Part shown: piece after piece, positions 22,517 to 33,700 of the stretch
Position numbering within the stretch: the first letter of the stretch is position 1
Layout of the letters: the number at the start of each line of letters is the position of its first letter
Assembly: GCF_051020985.1 (NCBI RefSeq)
Contig: NC_135000.1
Coordinates: 26,132,784 to 26,196,783 of the forward strand
Length of the DNA stretch: 64,000 bases
Direction: 5' to 3'
From: Nomia melanderi
Lineage: Eukaryota > Arthropoda > Insecta > Hymenoptera > Halictidae
Position numbers and translations under genes: made by a program
Notes under the pieces: generated by a model
What the model was told of the DNA's origin: nothing
Seen by the model: only the letters and a program-made list of their open reading frames with translations
The model's database searches: none

Positions 22517-25125
22517 TTACTCCATGGTGTCGTACTTGACCTTTTTGACTTTGAAGTAACGGAAAGCTGCGTAACCGGTGATGGTCAGCAGAACAGCGGC
22601 GGCCAACGTCGAGCCGACAGCGACTGGCGCGGTCTCGTCCCGGAATCCGCGCGCGCTCAGCGCCGTGCAGGAGAACTCGGCCGCGAACTCGTTGTTTTTG
22701 AATTTGAACGGTTGCAGCTTCATACCTCTGAAATGTCAGTCGCCGTTGAGAGCCGTTACCGCGTTTTCAACGCGATCGATCGTAGAACGCCGGAAATCTC
22801 GTCTCGGTATACCTGAGCAGCACGCTGGCGTGGTTCTTGCCGTCAGTCAGGGGTATTGCCGTCTCGTTATTGCACGCGTACGACTTCCCGATCGGCGTGG
22901 GGAACAACATGGGGCTGTGTTTCTGCGCGGTGCTCAACCGGATGGTCTTGCCTTGAAGAGGAACAGGAATTGAAATCAATCGAACGTCGCGGCGTAAGTG
23001 GAGCAACCGTTCTCGTCCGAGGAGGCTCGATGCAACTTACCCGGCTGATCGATGTGCTCGAAGTGTCGGTCGCTCGAATTATAGGTCAGCTCAATTTTCT
23101 CGACGTACCACCGTTCTCCGCCCGGCGTCTAAAACATTCATAATTCACCCTTCGATCGACGTATCGTAATCGTGACACCGTTAGAGAACACCGAGCGCAG
23201 CAGAATCGTCGTTGAAACGCTCGCCGCGCGAAAGCCGCGATGGAACTGGAAAGATAGGGGATCGGGGGGAAGGAGCGGGAGGGTGAGGTGTCGTTTTTCA
23301 TTGGAAACAATTGGACCGTTTCGCTTGCAGCTCGAACGCGGCGGAGCAGCCCCCGCGACCTCGAGGCTGCGCCGGCGAAGACGGCTAGTATCGATGTTCC
23401 CGCCAGTAAAACGCAGCTAGAAACGATTACCTTTGCGAAGCTCCACGAAAGCAGGAACGCGTTCCACTTCAAAGACATCGTAACCGTGTTCTCGTCGTTG
23501 CAGTTCCCGGTCACCGTGGCATCGTTCGGTACATAAATGTTCGCTTCCTGCGGGAACGTATTGCGTTCGCGTTAATTTCGCAGGAGCACGCGCCCCTTCG
23601 CCGTTCGTGTTTCACGGTCGATACCGTGACATACCTGATCCTCTCCCAGCTTTGTGCGATATTTCACCGTGATCAAAGCGTCCACTTGTAGAAGAATGCA
23701 AGCTTGCCCGTTGCTGCCGTCTAAACGGTACAGAGGCTGGTCCGTGGAAAATGATTTGTGCGTTGTCGTTGACTCCAACAGCATCGTCGTCGTGGTTCTC
23801 TCAGAGTTCAGAATTTCGTTCCCGCTGAAATCTCCCTTAAAAAAGGAAACCGTTTATCTTGCTCGTAGAGCTGCTTATCGGAATGTTCGGAGAAGAATTA
23901 TATAGCACGCTTTTAGCTATAGGAAAGCGCTGTTCGATTCTACAAGAGAACGATCTAAAAGCAACAGGCAACCTTTACTGGAAACGTCAGATCTATACGT
24001 GCTGTCAACCTCCACGTCAAGTTAAAAAAAGCACGTCCGCGAGTCCGATTAAAGCGACTATTCCGCGTGCACGCTGCATCGTGATCATTACAACTTCCAA
24101 CGCGTGTATCGATCGCGAGAGGTTCACCGACGAGCTCCAGCCGTGGACTTCCGCGACGATTAAATATTTATCAGCCTCGATCCGTAATTTCCATTTGAAC
24201 CGTCTATAAACGCCGCCCGCCGCGCGGTTATTTTTTCCGTGTTTATATTTAAAGGAAGAGTATTCTTACCACAGGCTGCTTCGACTTGGAAACAGGTAGG
24301 TCGATTCGCACTTTCGGCGTCCTGCGTGTCGTGTACAGTTGCTCGTCTAACTTTTGCGGCAACGACGAAGTGCTGGGGACGCTGATCGCTGTGCTCGAGA
24401 CACACCCTGTGGAAAGGTCATTCGTTAGACGATAGGGTACACTGTTTCCGGTGCACGCGACGCTTTTCCGGCGCGATGCGTGCATTCGGCGACGGTTATT
24501 TTCGCGAGCTCTTTCTTCACGTTCCTTGAACCGGAAGCATTCGCGAGGTGGTTCACTCTTTCGACGGGATTTCGGGGGTGGACGGTCGGCCTAGCCCGAG
24601 GAATATCGGGAGAACGGCGTTCGTTATCTTTCTCCAAGTCCAAACACACATCACGCGATCGCCCAGTCACGCGACAGTATTTTCTTTGAACTGGCGATAC
24701 GGATTAATTAACCAAATGTAATTCTCACACGCCATCCGTGAGATTAAAAACGGGAAATTGAAACCGTGCACGGTGTCGCTCGGCGACGACGAAAGTCGCG
24801 GTCGTTACAATTGACGAGTATACAAGTATATTATCAAGTCGAAGTCTCCAATTATCGAAATCTCCAAATATAGAAATTTATTCAGTGCCGTCGAGGAAAG
24901 TGATCTCGACTTGTTCAGCAAGTGTGACCGTTACTTCGATTACAAGGCGACAATGGAACAGCGATTATCACGCGTTTTCGATTCGTACGTTGCGTCACAA
25001 TGGAACCGCAGGACTTCAGTGACGGACTAATAAAAAACGCGTTCTCGGAAGTCGCGAAAGGACAAGCCGTCGAAGTACTCACATAATACAAGGATGGCCT
25101 TGCTATAATCCATACGACGCGTCAT
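22517..25125 (-). CDS. Lamp1: Lysosome-associated membrane glycoprotein (LAMP family)
   Basis: Seven coding exons on the minus strand: 25125-25083, 24406-24270, 23835-23635, 23547-23431, 23128-23041, 22951-22813 and 22727-22517. All have GT..AG borders and matching phases, giving 311 codons plus stop. Residues 1 to about 23 form a signal peptide (KAILVLWCVSSTA) split by intron 1. A Ser/Thr-rich linker follows to about residue 90. One lumenal LAMP domain spans about 90-270, with the four expected cysteines at 106, 143, 222 and 262, which should pair as two loops. N-glycosylation sequons occur at N183 and N224. A membrane segment (276-297) precedes a short basic cytosolic tail ending KVKYDTME. 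YDTM fits the Y-x-x-hydrophobic lysosomal sorting signal, but lacks the usual glycine before Tyr and is followed by one extra Glu. The single-domain form matches insect LAMPs. It is transcribed away from the macrodomain gene. Confidence 0.9.
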
Positions 25126-27556
25126 CGTTTCCTCCTCCTGCTGTGTCTCGCGACTCGCTGCTAAAAATCACGAAAGTCTACGGAGAATTAAAAAATATGT
25201 CTCGTTGCGGCAGCTGCACGCAACACTGTTTTATCTAGACGACGTTCGCGAAACTTGTGAAGCGAGCGAGGAAGCTCGGGCGCAGGTGGATCGATAGTGG
25301 AAGCTTTCAGCATGCGCTGCGATGCCTTCCTATGTCTGTGTACACGCGTACAGAGAAAATCACTGGAAAGCTCGTTCGGTCGTTCGGCGCTTCCCTTCGG
25401 TGTAGCGTCGGCGTCGGTGACGTCGACTATCGGCGTCGGCGTCGGCGTCGGCGTCTTGCTCGGTATCGGCGTTGGCGTTGGCGTTGCCATTACTTTTCAT
25501 TCACCTCGTATGCCCCCTAACTCCGCTGCAAGTATTTCAGATCCAACCTAGCCAACGATTTCCCCACCCAAATCGGACCCATAGCTTACGACGATTGAAT
25601 CGGCGGTATCGTTTACTAATATTGACACGTTTCGTTCAATAATTTATCGTTATGTATTCTCCTAAATTCGGGAATAATCAGTTTCTCGTTAAGTATGTTC
25701 ATCCATGTGATGCAAAACTAAGTCTTGAACTTGAATGAACAGTTCTGCGATCGGGGACGGTTGCGTAGCGAGATCACCTCCCTCGGAAGGAAGTAGATGA
25801 AGGGCACCGAGAATTGTGTCCGAGGACAGATTTGGCGCACTAAAGCATCGCGTGGGCGATACGTTACATGGGTAAAGTTCAAATAGTCATTATTAGAATT
25901 GGTCGGTGAAGTTGGACGAAGTGAAGGGCGGGGCGAAGATGTAACGAAGTGAATCGCTGGTGAAGTTGATGGTCTCATTTCACAGTTTATTTGATTCCAC
26001 TCCTTATTACGCCTACGACAAATAAAAATGTATCTTTACTAAAGGAACAAACATTTGAAGAATAGCAAAGTAACGACAAAGTTAACGTGTAATATTGCAC
26101 GAAAGATGTAAGAGCATAAAATAATAGATAAAATAATGAAAAGAAAATAATTAGTACATGAACAAGGTACTCTATGCTTTCGTATAACATTTTATCTGGT
26201 ACGGTTACAAAAAGAAAACCATAATGTGAATATAAGAACAACAAGAAATAAGCTTTTATCCGATGAAACTTTTTCTTTGCTCTCCTTCAGCATGGTCCTT
26301 GATCCAGTAAGAAAACAGATTACGTAAATTTCAAAAGCTACTACACGTTTCAGGTAGATGGCGTATAGTGATCGAATACTAATACACGATTCTGAATTAC
26401 CGACAATGTCTTCTCGGTGCACTAGTGGACTCTACCTCAATGTAGAGTGCACAAGGGTATTTTCACGCAAACTTAATGTATGTACAGATATTGTAGCTTA
26501 TGAGAAACAGTCTCAGGCTTCGTTGGCTCAGAACTCTCGTACCATTTCGGTGTCGTGCTCGACGTTACCGATAATACAAGATTTTAGTCTCATTACTTAT
26601 ATATCTTATTTTCGCTACGAGTGTATTATATGGTAATAATCGAAACGGTATGGGGGCCCTGAGGCTCTCAGCTTATGGACTCTCGAAGCTATAGACAAAA
26701 ATTCCCATTATATGTAACGTGTATTATTAAGCCACCAATAGATAGCGCGTTTGTGCCGGTCGAGACCGTAACCTATGTAAACAGAAATAAAACAACGGAT
26801 TTTAAAGTTTTACCACAAATAAGTGTAAAACTGTAACAGGAACGTAAAAACTGTAACGTCGACTCAGTTTTCTAGTGACGAAAGGAATTCATATAAATTC
26901 ATAACGTCACTTCTAAGTGGAAGGCTATGTTGGCTCTCAGAGTAAGCGACCAGAAGATAATTAAAATCGAGCGAATTGGCTAGTGAGACAAGAATTTTTA
27001 TTGGATATCGTGTACCCCTATTTTTTAAGATACCTCGATCAAACTGTGTAAAATTCTTACTTTTAACGTGCGACCATTTTTTGAAAGATACTGCTGTTTA
27101 TTTCAGTCCTACATACAGTTGTCCAAAGTAATGGTGATTCGTACAATAATCTTTGTACACTTGCAAACTATTTATGTAAAATGACTTCTGACTTGCGATT
27201 ATTCAGTTTAGTTGTTCAAAACCTCCCATATCATTAGTATAATTTTGGAAATTGTTGGTAGTTTCATATGATAATATCTTGATAGACGAGCAGAAACGGA
27301 ATTTTTGCCATACTGAAATTAAAGTGTGCACCACCTAGTGCGAAATTGGCGAATTAAGATTGCCCTAAGAGACCTCTTAAAAGATGTTTTCGTATTACAA
27401 TTGTGTTAACAGTTCCGTTTGAGTGAACCTAGATTTGTTTGTAATTTGTAGGCAACGGTTGCCGATCGAATTCCGGTTTCTGTTGTACTGACACCGATCG
27501 TTCAAAGTTCGTTATTGGGAAGGAACATTACCAGTAGCTCCAATTCCAAGGCGAAG
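25126..27556. other. Divergent intergenic region between LAMP and MACROD
   Basis: It should contain the promoters of both genes. The left part is GC-rich with a GGCGTC-type hexanucleotide repeat; from about 25550 it is AT-rich. Frames of 75-100 codons exist but none resembles a known protein. No TTAA element with both ends was identified here. Confidence 0.4.
25429..25490. repeat. Hexanucleotide repeat, GGCGTC/GGCGTT units
   Basis: About ten six-base units interrupted in the middle by CTTGCTCGGTATC. On the minus strand they give a Thr-Pro run within a 100-codon frame that starts with ATG, but no homologous protein is recognised and the frame lies upstream of LAMP. I treat it as a simple repeat. 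Confidence 0.7.
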
Positions 27557-28595
27557 ATGTCATTTGAAATTGAAAAACGTAAGGCACACGATTATTTTCA
27601 TAGCATTTTGGTGGTTATGTATACGCCGATTGTTTCGATCTAACAACGCATAATGTTATCAAGACCGAATGTTGCGTAGAAAATAACACGGAATATTTAT
27701 CATCACTATATTCTTTTGAATAGAGAAATTCTTGACCATGCCATCTCAAGAGAAAAGGAAATTGTACAAAGGAAACGTTACCACGTTGGATCAGATTCCG
27801 ACCTTGCACGATTATTTAAATGAGAACAAAGCGAAACTCACTGACAAGACAAACAAGGTGAAAAAAATCGATGAACTAGCCAAAAAAGTATCCATATGGA
27901 GTGGTGACATTACTTCCCTAGAGATAGATGCTATCGTGAATGCAGCAAATTCGAGTCTTCTTGGTGGTGGTGGGGGTATGCTGATTTATTTATTAGAAAC
28001 AGTCGCGACAATAGCGTTAATTTGATGAATTAACTGTATACAATATTCTCCAGTCGATGGAGCTATCCACAGGGCAGCTGGAGCAAATTTAAAACGGGAG
28101 TGTGCTACTTTAGGAGGCTGTAGAGTTGGAGAAGCTAAGATAACTGGGGGCTACATGTTGCCTGCTAAATGTTAGTACGCACAACAAGATATAACAAGCA
28201 GCTCTTTCATAGACGTAATCTTTTAGACGTCATTCATACCGTTGGTCCGCAAGGATCAGGTGAAGAAAAGTTGAGGGAATGTTATCAAAATAGTCTTGCC
28301 ATAGCCAAAGAAAATGGACTACGTACAATAGCTTTCCCTTGCATATCAACAGGAATATACGGGTACCCTCAAGGACCAGCTGCAAAAACTGCTATGACCA
28401 CAGTTAAAGACTTTCTGGTTAAAAACAACGAAGCGGTAAGATTCTATTCATGTAAAATTAGCTTCAACGAAACCTGCTAGAATATAGAAAAATATTTTCT
28501 ACTTGCAGATGGACAGAGTCATCTTTTGTACGTTCCTGAAAACCGACAAAGATCTGTACGAAGACTTGTCGTCGATGTATTTAACTACTGAATAA
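27557..28595 (+). CDS. MACROD: MACROD-type macrodomain ADP-ribose hydrolase
   Basis: Five exons on the plus strand: 27557-27578, 27724-27975, 28054-28170, 28227-28435 and 28509-28595, giving 228 codons plus stop with consistent phases. The macrodomain covers about residues 62-225. It has the substrate-loop motifs NAANSSLLGGGGVDGAIH (80-97) and CISTGIYGYP (169-178), plus ITGGYMLPAKYVIHTVGP between them. Both are typical of MACROD1/2, which remove mono-ADP-ribose from acidic residues and deacylate O-acetyl-ADP-ribose. The short N-terminal region (KFLTMPSQEKRKLYKGNV) aligns by eye with the region before the human MACROD2 domain, which is why I include the tiny first exon. An alternative start is the ATG at 27738. 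AATAAA overlaps the stop codon at 28591. MACROD1 and MACROD2 cannot be told apart here. Confidence 0.93.
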
Positions 28596-28596
28596 A
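28591..28596 (+). other. Candidate MACROD poly(A) signal
   Basis: AATAAA overlaps the TAA stop codon of the macrodomain gene, which would make a very short 3' UTR. No stronger hexamer lies in the next 100 bases. Confidence 0.4.
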
Positions 28597-29354
28597 TATG
28601 TAATGGAAGAGGTTTCTCACGATTATGCAAATGGAATGTAGAGTGAATACTAAAAAATTGTATGAGAGCGTGTGTGAAATAATATTCTTGAAACTATCAA
28701 CGTAGATATTATTTTCCCAACATTATCCTTTTTAAAATATATCGGGAACCATGGGACGACTAGCATGGGTATTATACGATATCGGCGCGTATCGAAAATT
28801 CAAAAATTCCCGGGTAAACACGTTGCTCATAGTCGGGTAACCAGCGATTGGCGCGACGGCAGCGCTAGAACTTGACGATTCGTCCGCATCGTGCTTCGGC
28901 TCGACGACGGCGCGTCGCCATCTTGAAAAATCGAAGTGTGGTAATGTCTGTATGTGGTAATAGGTGGGGGACAGTCGTTAATGTGGTGCGTCTCGTACGG
29001 AAAATCTGTCACAAATGGGTAAATATCTTTTGCATTGAAGTCGCTCGTTTCGAGGGTCAGCCGGTTTCGTGGTTATCGCGTTGTTCGGAACGGGAGAACG
29101 CTGGTAAAAGAAGCACACCCATAGCTGGGTATTGGTACTCTCGCCGATCTGTCGTGGCGAAGGTGCGCTCTCTCGAGCGAGATCGCGGCTAGTGAACAGT
29201 GCGTGCGTCCGAATGAGAGTACAGTGCCGATTCCGTGGCCATTTCGGATGATTTCTACGGTGGTCGTCGGTGGCCGTGATTTCGAATTAACCTTTTAACT
29301 GCGTGTATCTCAACGTTGTTGCATCTTTGAACGTCGCGAGAGCGAAGTGTGTGC

Positions 29355-29490
29355 GTGCCTGCCTGCCTGACTGCCTGCTTGCCTGCCTGTCTGCCCGTCT
29401 GCCTGCCTGCCTGCCTGCCTGTCTGTCTGCCTGCCTGCCTGTCTGCCTGCCTACCTACTTGCCTGCCTGCCTGCTTGCCTGCGTGCGTGA
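29355..29490 (+). repeat. CCTG tetranucleotide tract
   Basis: About 135 bp made almost entirely of TGCC/CCTG units with a few single-base variants such as CTGT and CTAC. It is open in several frames on both strands, which explains the Cys/Leu-Pro and Gln-Ala-Gly shadow peptides. It lies just downstream of the possible CpG-island promoter. Confidence 0.9.
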
Positions 29491-30119
29491 GTGCGTGTGC
29501 GCGCTCTCTTGGCATGAAAATTCACGGATACCTCGCCCCGTGAACGTAACGATCGAAAAAGAAACGAGATAATCGCGCGATATCGTTGCCGAAACGGGAC
29601 GTAAGTCGCGTATCCGCTCGGTGAATCTCTTTCTCTCAGTCGCTCAAACAAGCGGACGTACGGACCGAGTCCCGTAATCCTGAATGGCCGCCGCCACCGC
29701 TTTCTAGGTTACTGACGGACATCCAGAGAGAGACCGACGGAGAACATTGAAGAAGAAGAGAGAGAGTAGTCGGTAGAACCCCGAACGATAGAGAGAAACG
29801 GTGGCAGAGTGTCGGATAGAAGAAGAGGGGGAGTGAGAGGGCGAGAAAGAGAAAGAAAAAGAGAGAGCGAGCGACTGCGACTTTGTGCGGTGGAAAGAGA
29901 CGCGACGGGTGTGCAAAAGAGGAAGATAGGTACGGAGCGAGCAACCGCGAGCTCGCGCGCTCGCGACTCCATACACGACCGAGTACCGATGTGCGACCAC
30001 CGAGATACGCGATCACCATCTCCCGGGTGTATTTCTCGCGTTCGTCGCCGATCTCAGATCGGGGACTCGCTGCATGTGGCGGACGAGGCTTAAAATCGTT
30101 GCTGTCGCTGCTGATCCTG

Positions 30120-30200
30120 CTGCCGTCACCACCACCACCACCGTCGCCGCCACCGCCGCCGCCGCCGCTGCCGCCGCTGCCGTTACCACCTCCGTCACAC
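30120..30200 (+). repeat. CCG/CCA trinucleotide-rich tract
   Basis: Impure CCG, CCA and CTG units produce Pro-, Ala- or Gly-rich frames on both strands. No homologous protein is evident, so it is treated as low-complexity DNA. Confidence 0.7.
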
Positions 30201-30654
30201 GTCGACATCGAAATCGACATCAAAATCGAAATCGACATCGACATCGGGGCCGAGACTTTACCTCGAAAGATAAACGAACTCGCACTCGTGTCGCCGCTCT
30301 CGCACTTGCGTACGCGTGTATGCATCATCCCCTCGACGCAAACGTATTTTAACGAACAGAGAGTGATATATTCCCAAGCTCGTCGCCGCGTACTACCTAC
30401 CAACTGGTAGTAAGTGGGTGTGGGTTTCGTTCGTATGGCTGTGTGTGCGTGCGCGCGTGTGCTCGCGTGTACGTACCCCGTGTACCTGCGTTCGCGTGCG
30501 TCTCTGCCTATGTATGACTGTCGCTTATGTGCACGATCGTGTTAGCCGTGGTAAGTATCTAAAAGAAATTGGATTTTCGCTGGGGGTGCTGACGGGAGGG
30601 GGGGAAGGAGTGCCAGTGAAAAACTTGCTCGCGAGAAACCACCTCGCTTTTCTC

Positions 30655-30722
30655 CATTCTCTCTCTCTCTTTCTCTTTCTCTCTCTCTCTTTACATCTCT
30701 ATCTCTCTCTCTATTTTCTCTT
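30655..30722 (+). repeat. CT dinucleotide tract
   Basis: A run of CTCTCT with TTT interruptions, about 68 bp long. In insects such CT/GA tracts often lie near promoters and bind GAGA-type factors, but nothing else here confirms that. Confidence 0.8.
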
Positions 30723-33700
30723 TGCGCACACAGACATCGACACACACATTCAATTTGGCTCCCGAAAGGCTTCCCCCTCCCCTCCTGCTGTTCAGCGGCG
30801 GCTTCACCTTTTATTTTCGCCCTCGAAGCCGCCGTACACCGTAACTCTTCGCATTTTCGTTCCCAGTCCGCCGCTATCGCGTATCGAATGGAATTTCTCG
30901 TTGACGCCACCCGTGTTTCACCCGTTCGGAACCATTATCATCCGTTAATCCGTTCCGCTATACATCTCACGCCGTCTACACATCGAACGGAGTTACTCGG
31001 TTCGCGCGTCCGCGGCGAACCACCTAGGGAAAGAGCTGAACGTGGCCAGCTAGCGGGTCGGTCGGTATTCCTCGGTGTAGAATATAGAATGATCATTCGT
31101 GCGGACGGTACTCGACCGTTTGACAACTACGAACGCCTTCTTCGGACCGCCCACTTCCTCGTGTCCGCCGAGCAACGCAACCTGCGACTTCTCGAAGCCG
31201 GTCGAAATACTCGGTTTCTTTTTTTTTCTGTGCTTTTGCTTTTCTATTCCTTTTTATTTAGCCAGCCAGTCTTCCGTCCCTTTGTCTCCTTCGCCAAGAG
31301 TCACCCACGCTACTCTACCGTGTTCTCCCCTCGCGCGTAACCTTTTGTGAATCCGCCTCGCTCGAAACGCGTCGTCCCCCCTTCTCGCGTACGCTAACGC
31401 GATGCACCCTATCGCGACTATTGCCGACGAGAGAAACTCGCCGCGAATTCGCGCGATTCCGTGTTATCTATACTTCGGAAATCCTTTTGATAGTAATGAT
31501 TCGTAGCCTCGACGCACCGGAATGATCGCGGTACGAGAAGCAGCGGGAATTTCGAGCGGAAAGGCTTCGAAAACGCTGAGGAAACGTTTTTCTGCATTCG
31601 CGAACGCGTCACCGATCTGTCGGAGCCGCCGTGGATACGCTCGCGTTGCTCGAGGACGCGTCGCTGCTCGAAAGACGGAGTGCTCGGTGCTCGAGACGCG
31701 TGGTTCGATTCCACGACGCCGCGGATCAGGATTATCGGATTTTCCGGCTGCCACGGCGCGCCGACATTCGCGAATCGATGCGACGCGTCCAGTCGTCTGT
31801 CGGGTTTAGTCGAGTTTGGGTCGGGACGGGACACACGGATACGCACGACGCCGATGGTCCCTTTCTCCCGCGACCGAAAGCGGTTGCGCTCGATACCTCG
31901 ACCAGACAAAATAATCTCTTTTACCGAGAGTTCATCGGTACCCGTCAGCCAACGATTTATTCTTGGATTACGTTATGGAAGCCCGGTCCGCGAGTTTATG
32001 TAATAGCGTTCGCACACGGCCAGCGTGCTACCACCGGCAAACCGAAACACGACAGAACGAACCGGAACAAGGCAGAGAGAGGAGAGGCGAATCCAACGAT
32101 CCCTCGGCGATCCATTATCACCCGTGTCCCCCAAGCCAGAACCGATCTCGACGCCTACCGACGAACGCGAGAGAGGAGGCAGACACGAAACGTTGATCGA
32201 CGATGGCCAGAGGAAATTCGGGACTTCGAGGTGGCACGGCCACCTCCCCCCCAGCTGCGCGCGTGTACCGCTGACCCAGTTCATAGGGATGGTCTAGGAC
32301 CTAATTTCTCGCGACTCCGACTAGCCCAGTTTCGACTCGCGGCGTCCGCCACGTCGGGCACGCTCCTCGCACCTGGGTTTTTTCGCGAGCGCGGCTCGCT
32401 TCCGCGATCTCCGCACCCGCGGCCAGCCACAGGTGGCTCGAACTTTAAAAGACAACGAGACGACGAGAGGCGACGCGCGCGCCTACGCCCCCGATTAGTT
32501 CGCGGGCAAACTTTTCCCCGTGCCGCGGAGGCCGACGCGCCCCAGCGATTCTTACGCTCGCGCTGGCTGCTATAATTAGTCGGCGATGTCCCGCAGGTGC
32601 CCATCCAATAAAAGCGTATTCGAAACACCTGTTCCCCCGATGCGGGGAATCGGTCACGGCAATCGGCCCCGACGCCAGCGCCCGCCGATCGTACGAATCG
32701 CTGGCACCGTGTCGCGAAACGATCGGCATATGGGTGCCGGCGTTCCCGATCGGCTCGGGAAACCATCGATCTTGTCGGCCGCGTTTTTTTCACGCGAGTT
32801 TGGTAACAGCTCCAGCCCACGTTCACCTTTCCCTCCATCTTCGAGGAGCGAATTCGACGGAGGACCCGTTTCTCAACGCTTGCGGACCGAGTTTCTCCTT
32901 GTTATGTATGACTTTAATACCGTACACATCCGACCCGTTTGCGGCTTTTGTGTTGCACGCGGCGGTCGACCAAAGGCGGAAGTGTGTCGGTCCTCTCACT
33001 CTTCGCGTGTCGCGCCTTCGCCGGCGGGGTGTGCTGCACGGCGGCGGCGGCGACGGCGGCGGGGACTCCTAAGAAAATTACGCGCAACGGCGTGGTCGCG
33101 ATTCGAAAATATCTCGTTCCAAAGAAGCAGCATCCTTTCCCGTTCACGGACCATGAAATCGCTGTTATCGGCAAGGCGGCGGTTATCCTCGGTACATTGA
33201 TCGTTAAACGTTATAGGTTTCCGAAGCGCGCGAGCTACCTGGTCCCGCTATTACGCTCGAGGCCCGTGGAAACTGCTAAGTTTCCCAGTTTCGCCCATCC
33301 TTCCCGATGCTGTCGGCGATTGACACGCCGGCAGAACCGATAATGGCCGTGCATCGGAACGGTTTTCGATTAACCCCGAAAATTCGAGGGGATTTTCTTC
33401 TCACGCCGACTCGCCTTGTCCATGAGGCGGCCGGAGATAATGCTCGCCGGGATTAATAATCTCTCAATGCCGAGGAACAACTTTCGCCAACCTTGTTCCG
33501 TTCGGTCCAGCTGAGGTGGAAACGCGCGACTCGTTCGGTCAGCTCGACGAGATCGATCGATCGCGCAGTTTCGTTTTCCGCGATTTCGTTCGTACGGCTT
33601 CCAGTTCGGTGCGATCGTCTGAACGCCGGCACCGGGGGCAACGAACGTTCGCCGTTTTCACAATCGGAATGGAAGAAAGCGTCGCTTTTCCGACAGATTC

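Noticed and set aside
25188..25490. 100-codon minus-strand frame with a Thr-Pro repeat
   Set aside because: The repeat arises from a GGCGTC hexanucleotide tract and the remainder resembles nothing known. A real short protein cannot be excluded.
27110..27145. ACAGTTGTCCAAAG, resembling a Tc1-type terminus
   Set aside because: No matching inverted end was found within several kilobases.
29636..30403. 255-codon minus-strand open frame with poly-Gly/Asp
   Set aside because: It is produced by CCG/CCA and CT simple repeats and shows no homologous segment or splice context.
31685..31720. tRNA-like T-arm (GTTCGATTCC with paired CGTGG/CCACG)
   Set aside because: No A box, anticodon arm or acceptor stem can be drawn upstream at the right spacing.
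31631..32575. 314-codon plus-strand open frame
   Set aside because: It is Arg/Thr/Pro-rich and typical of random GC-rich sequence, with competing frames on both strands.
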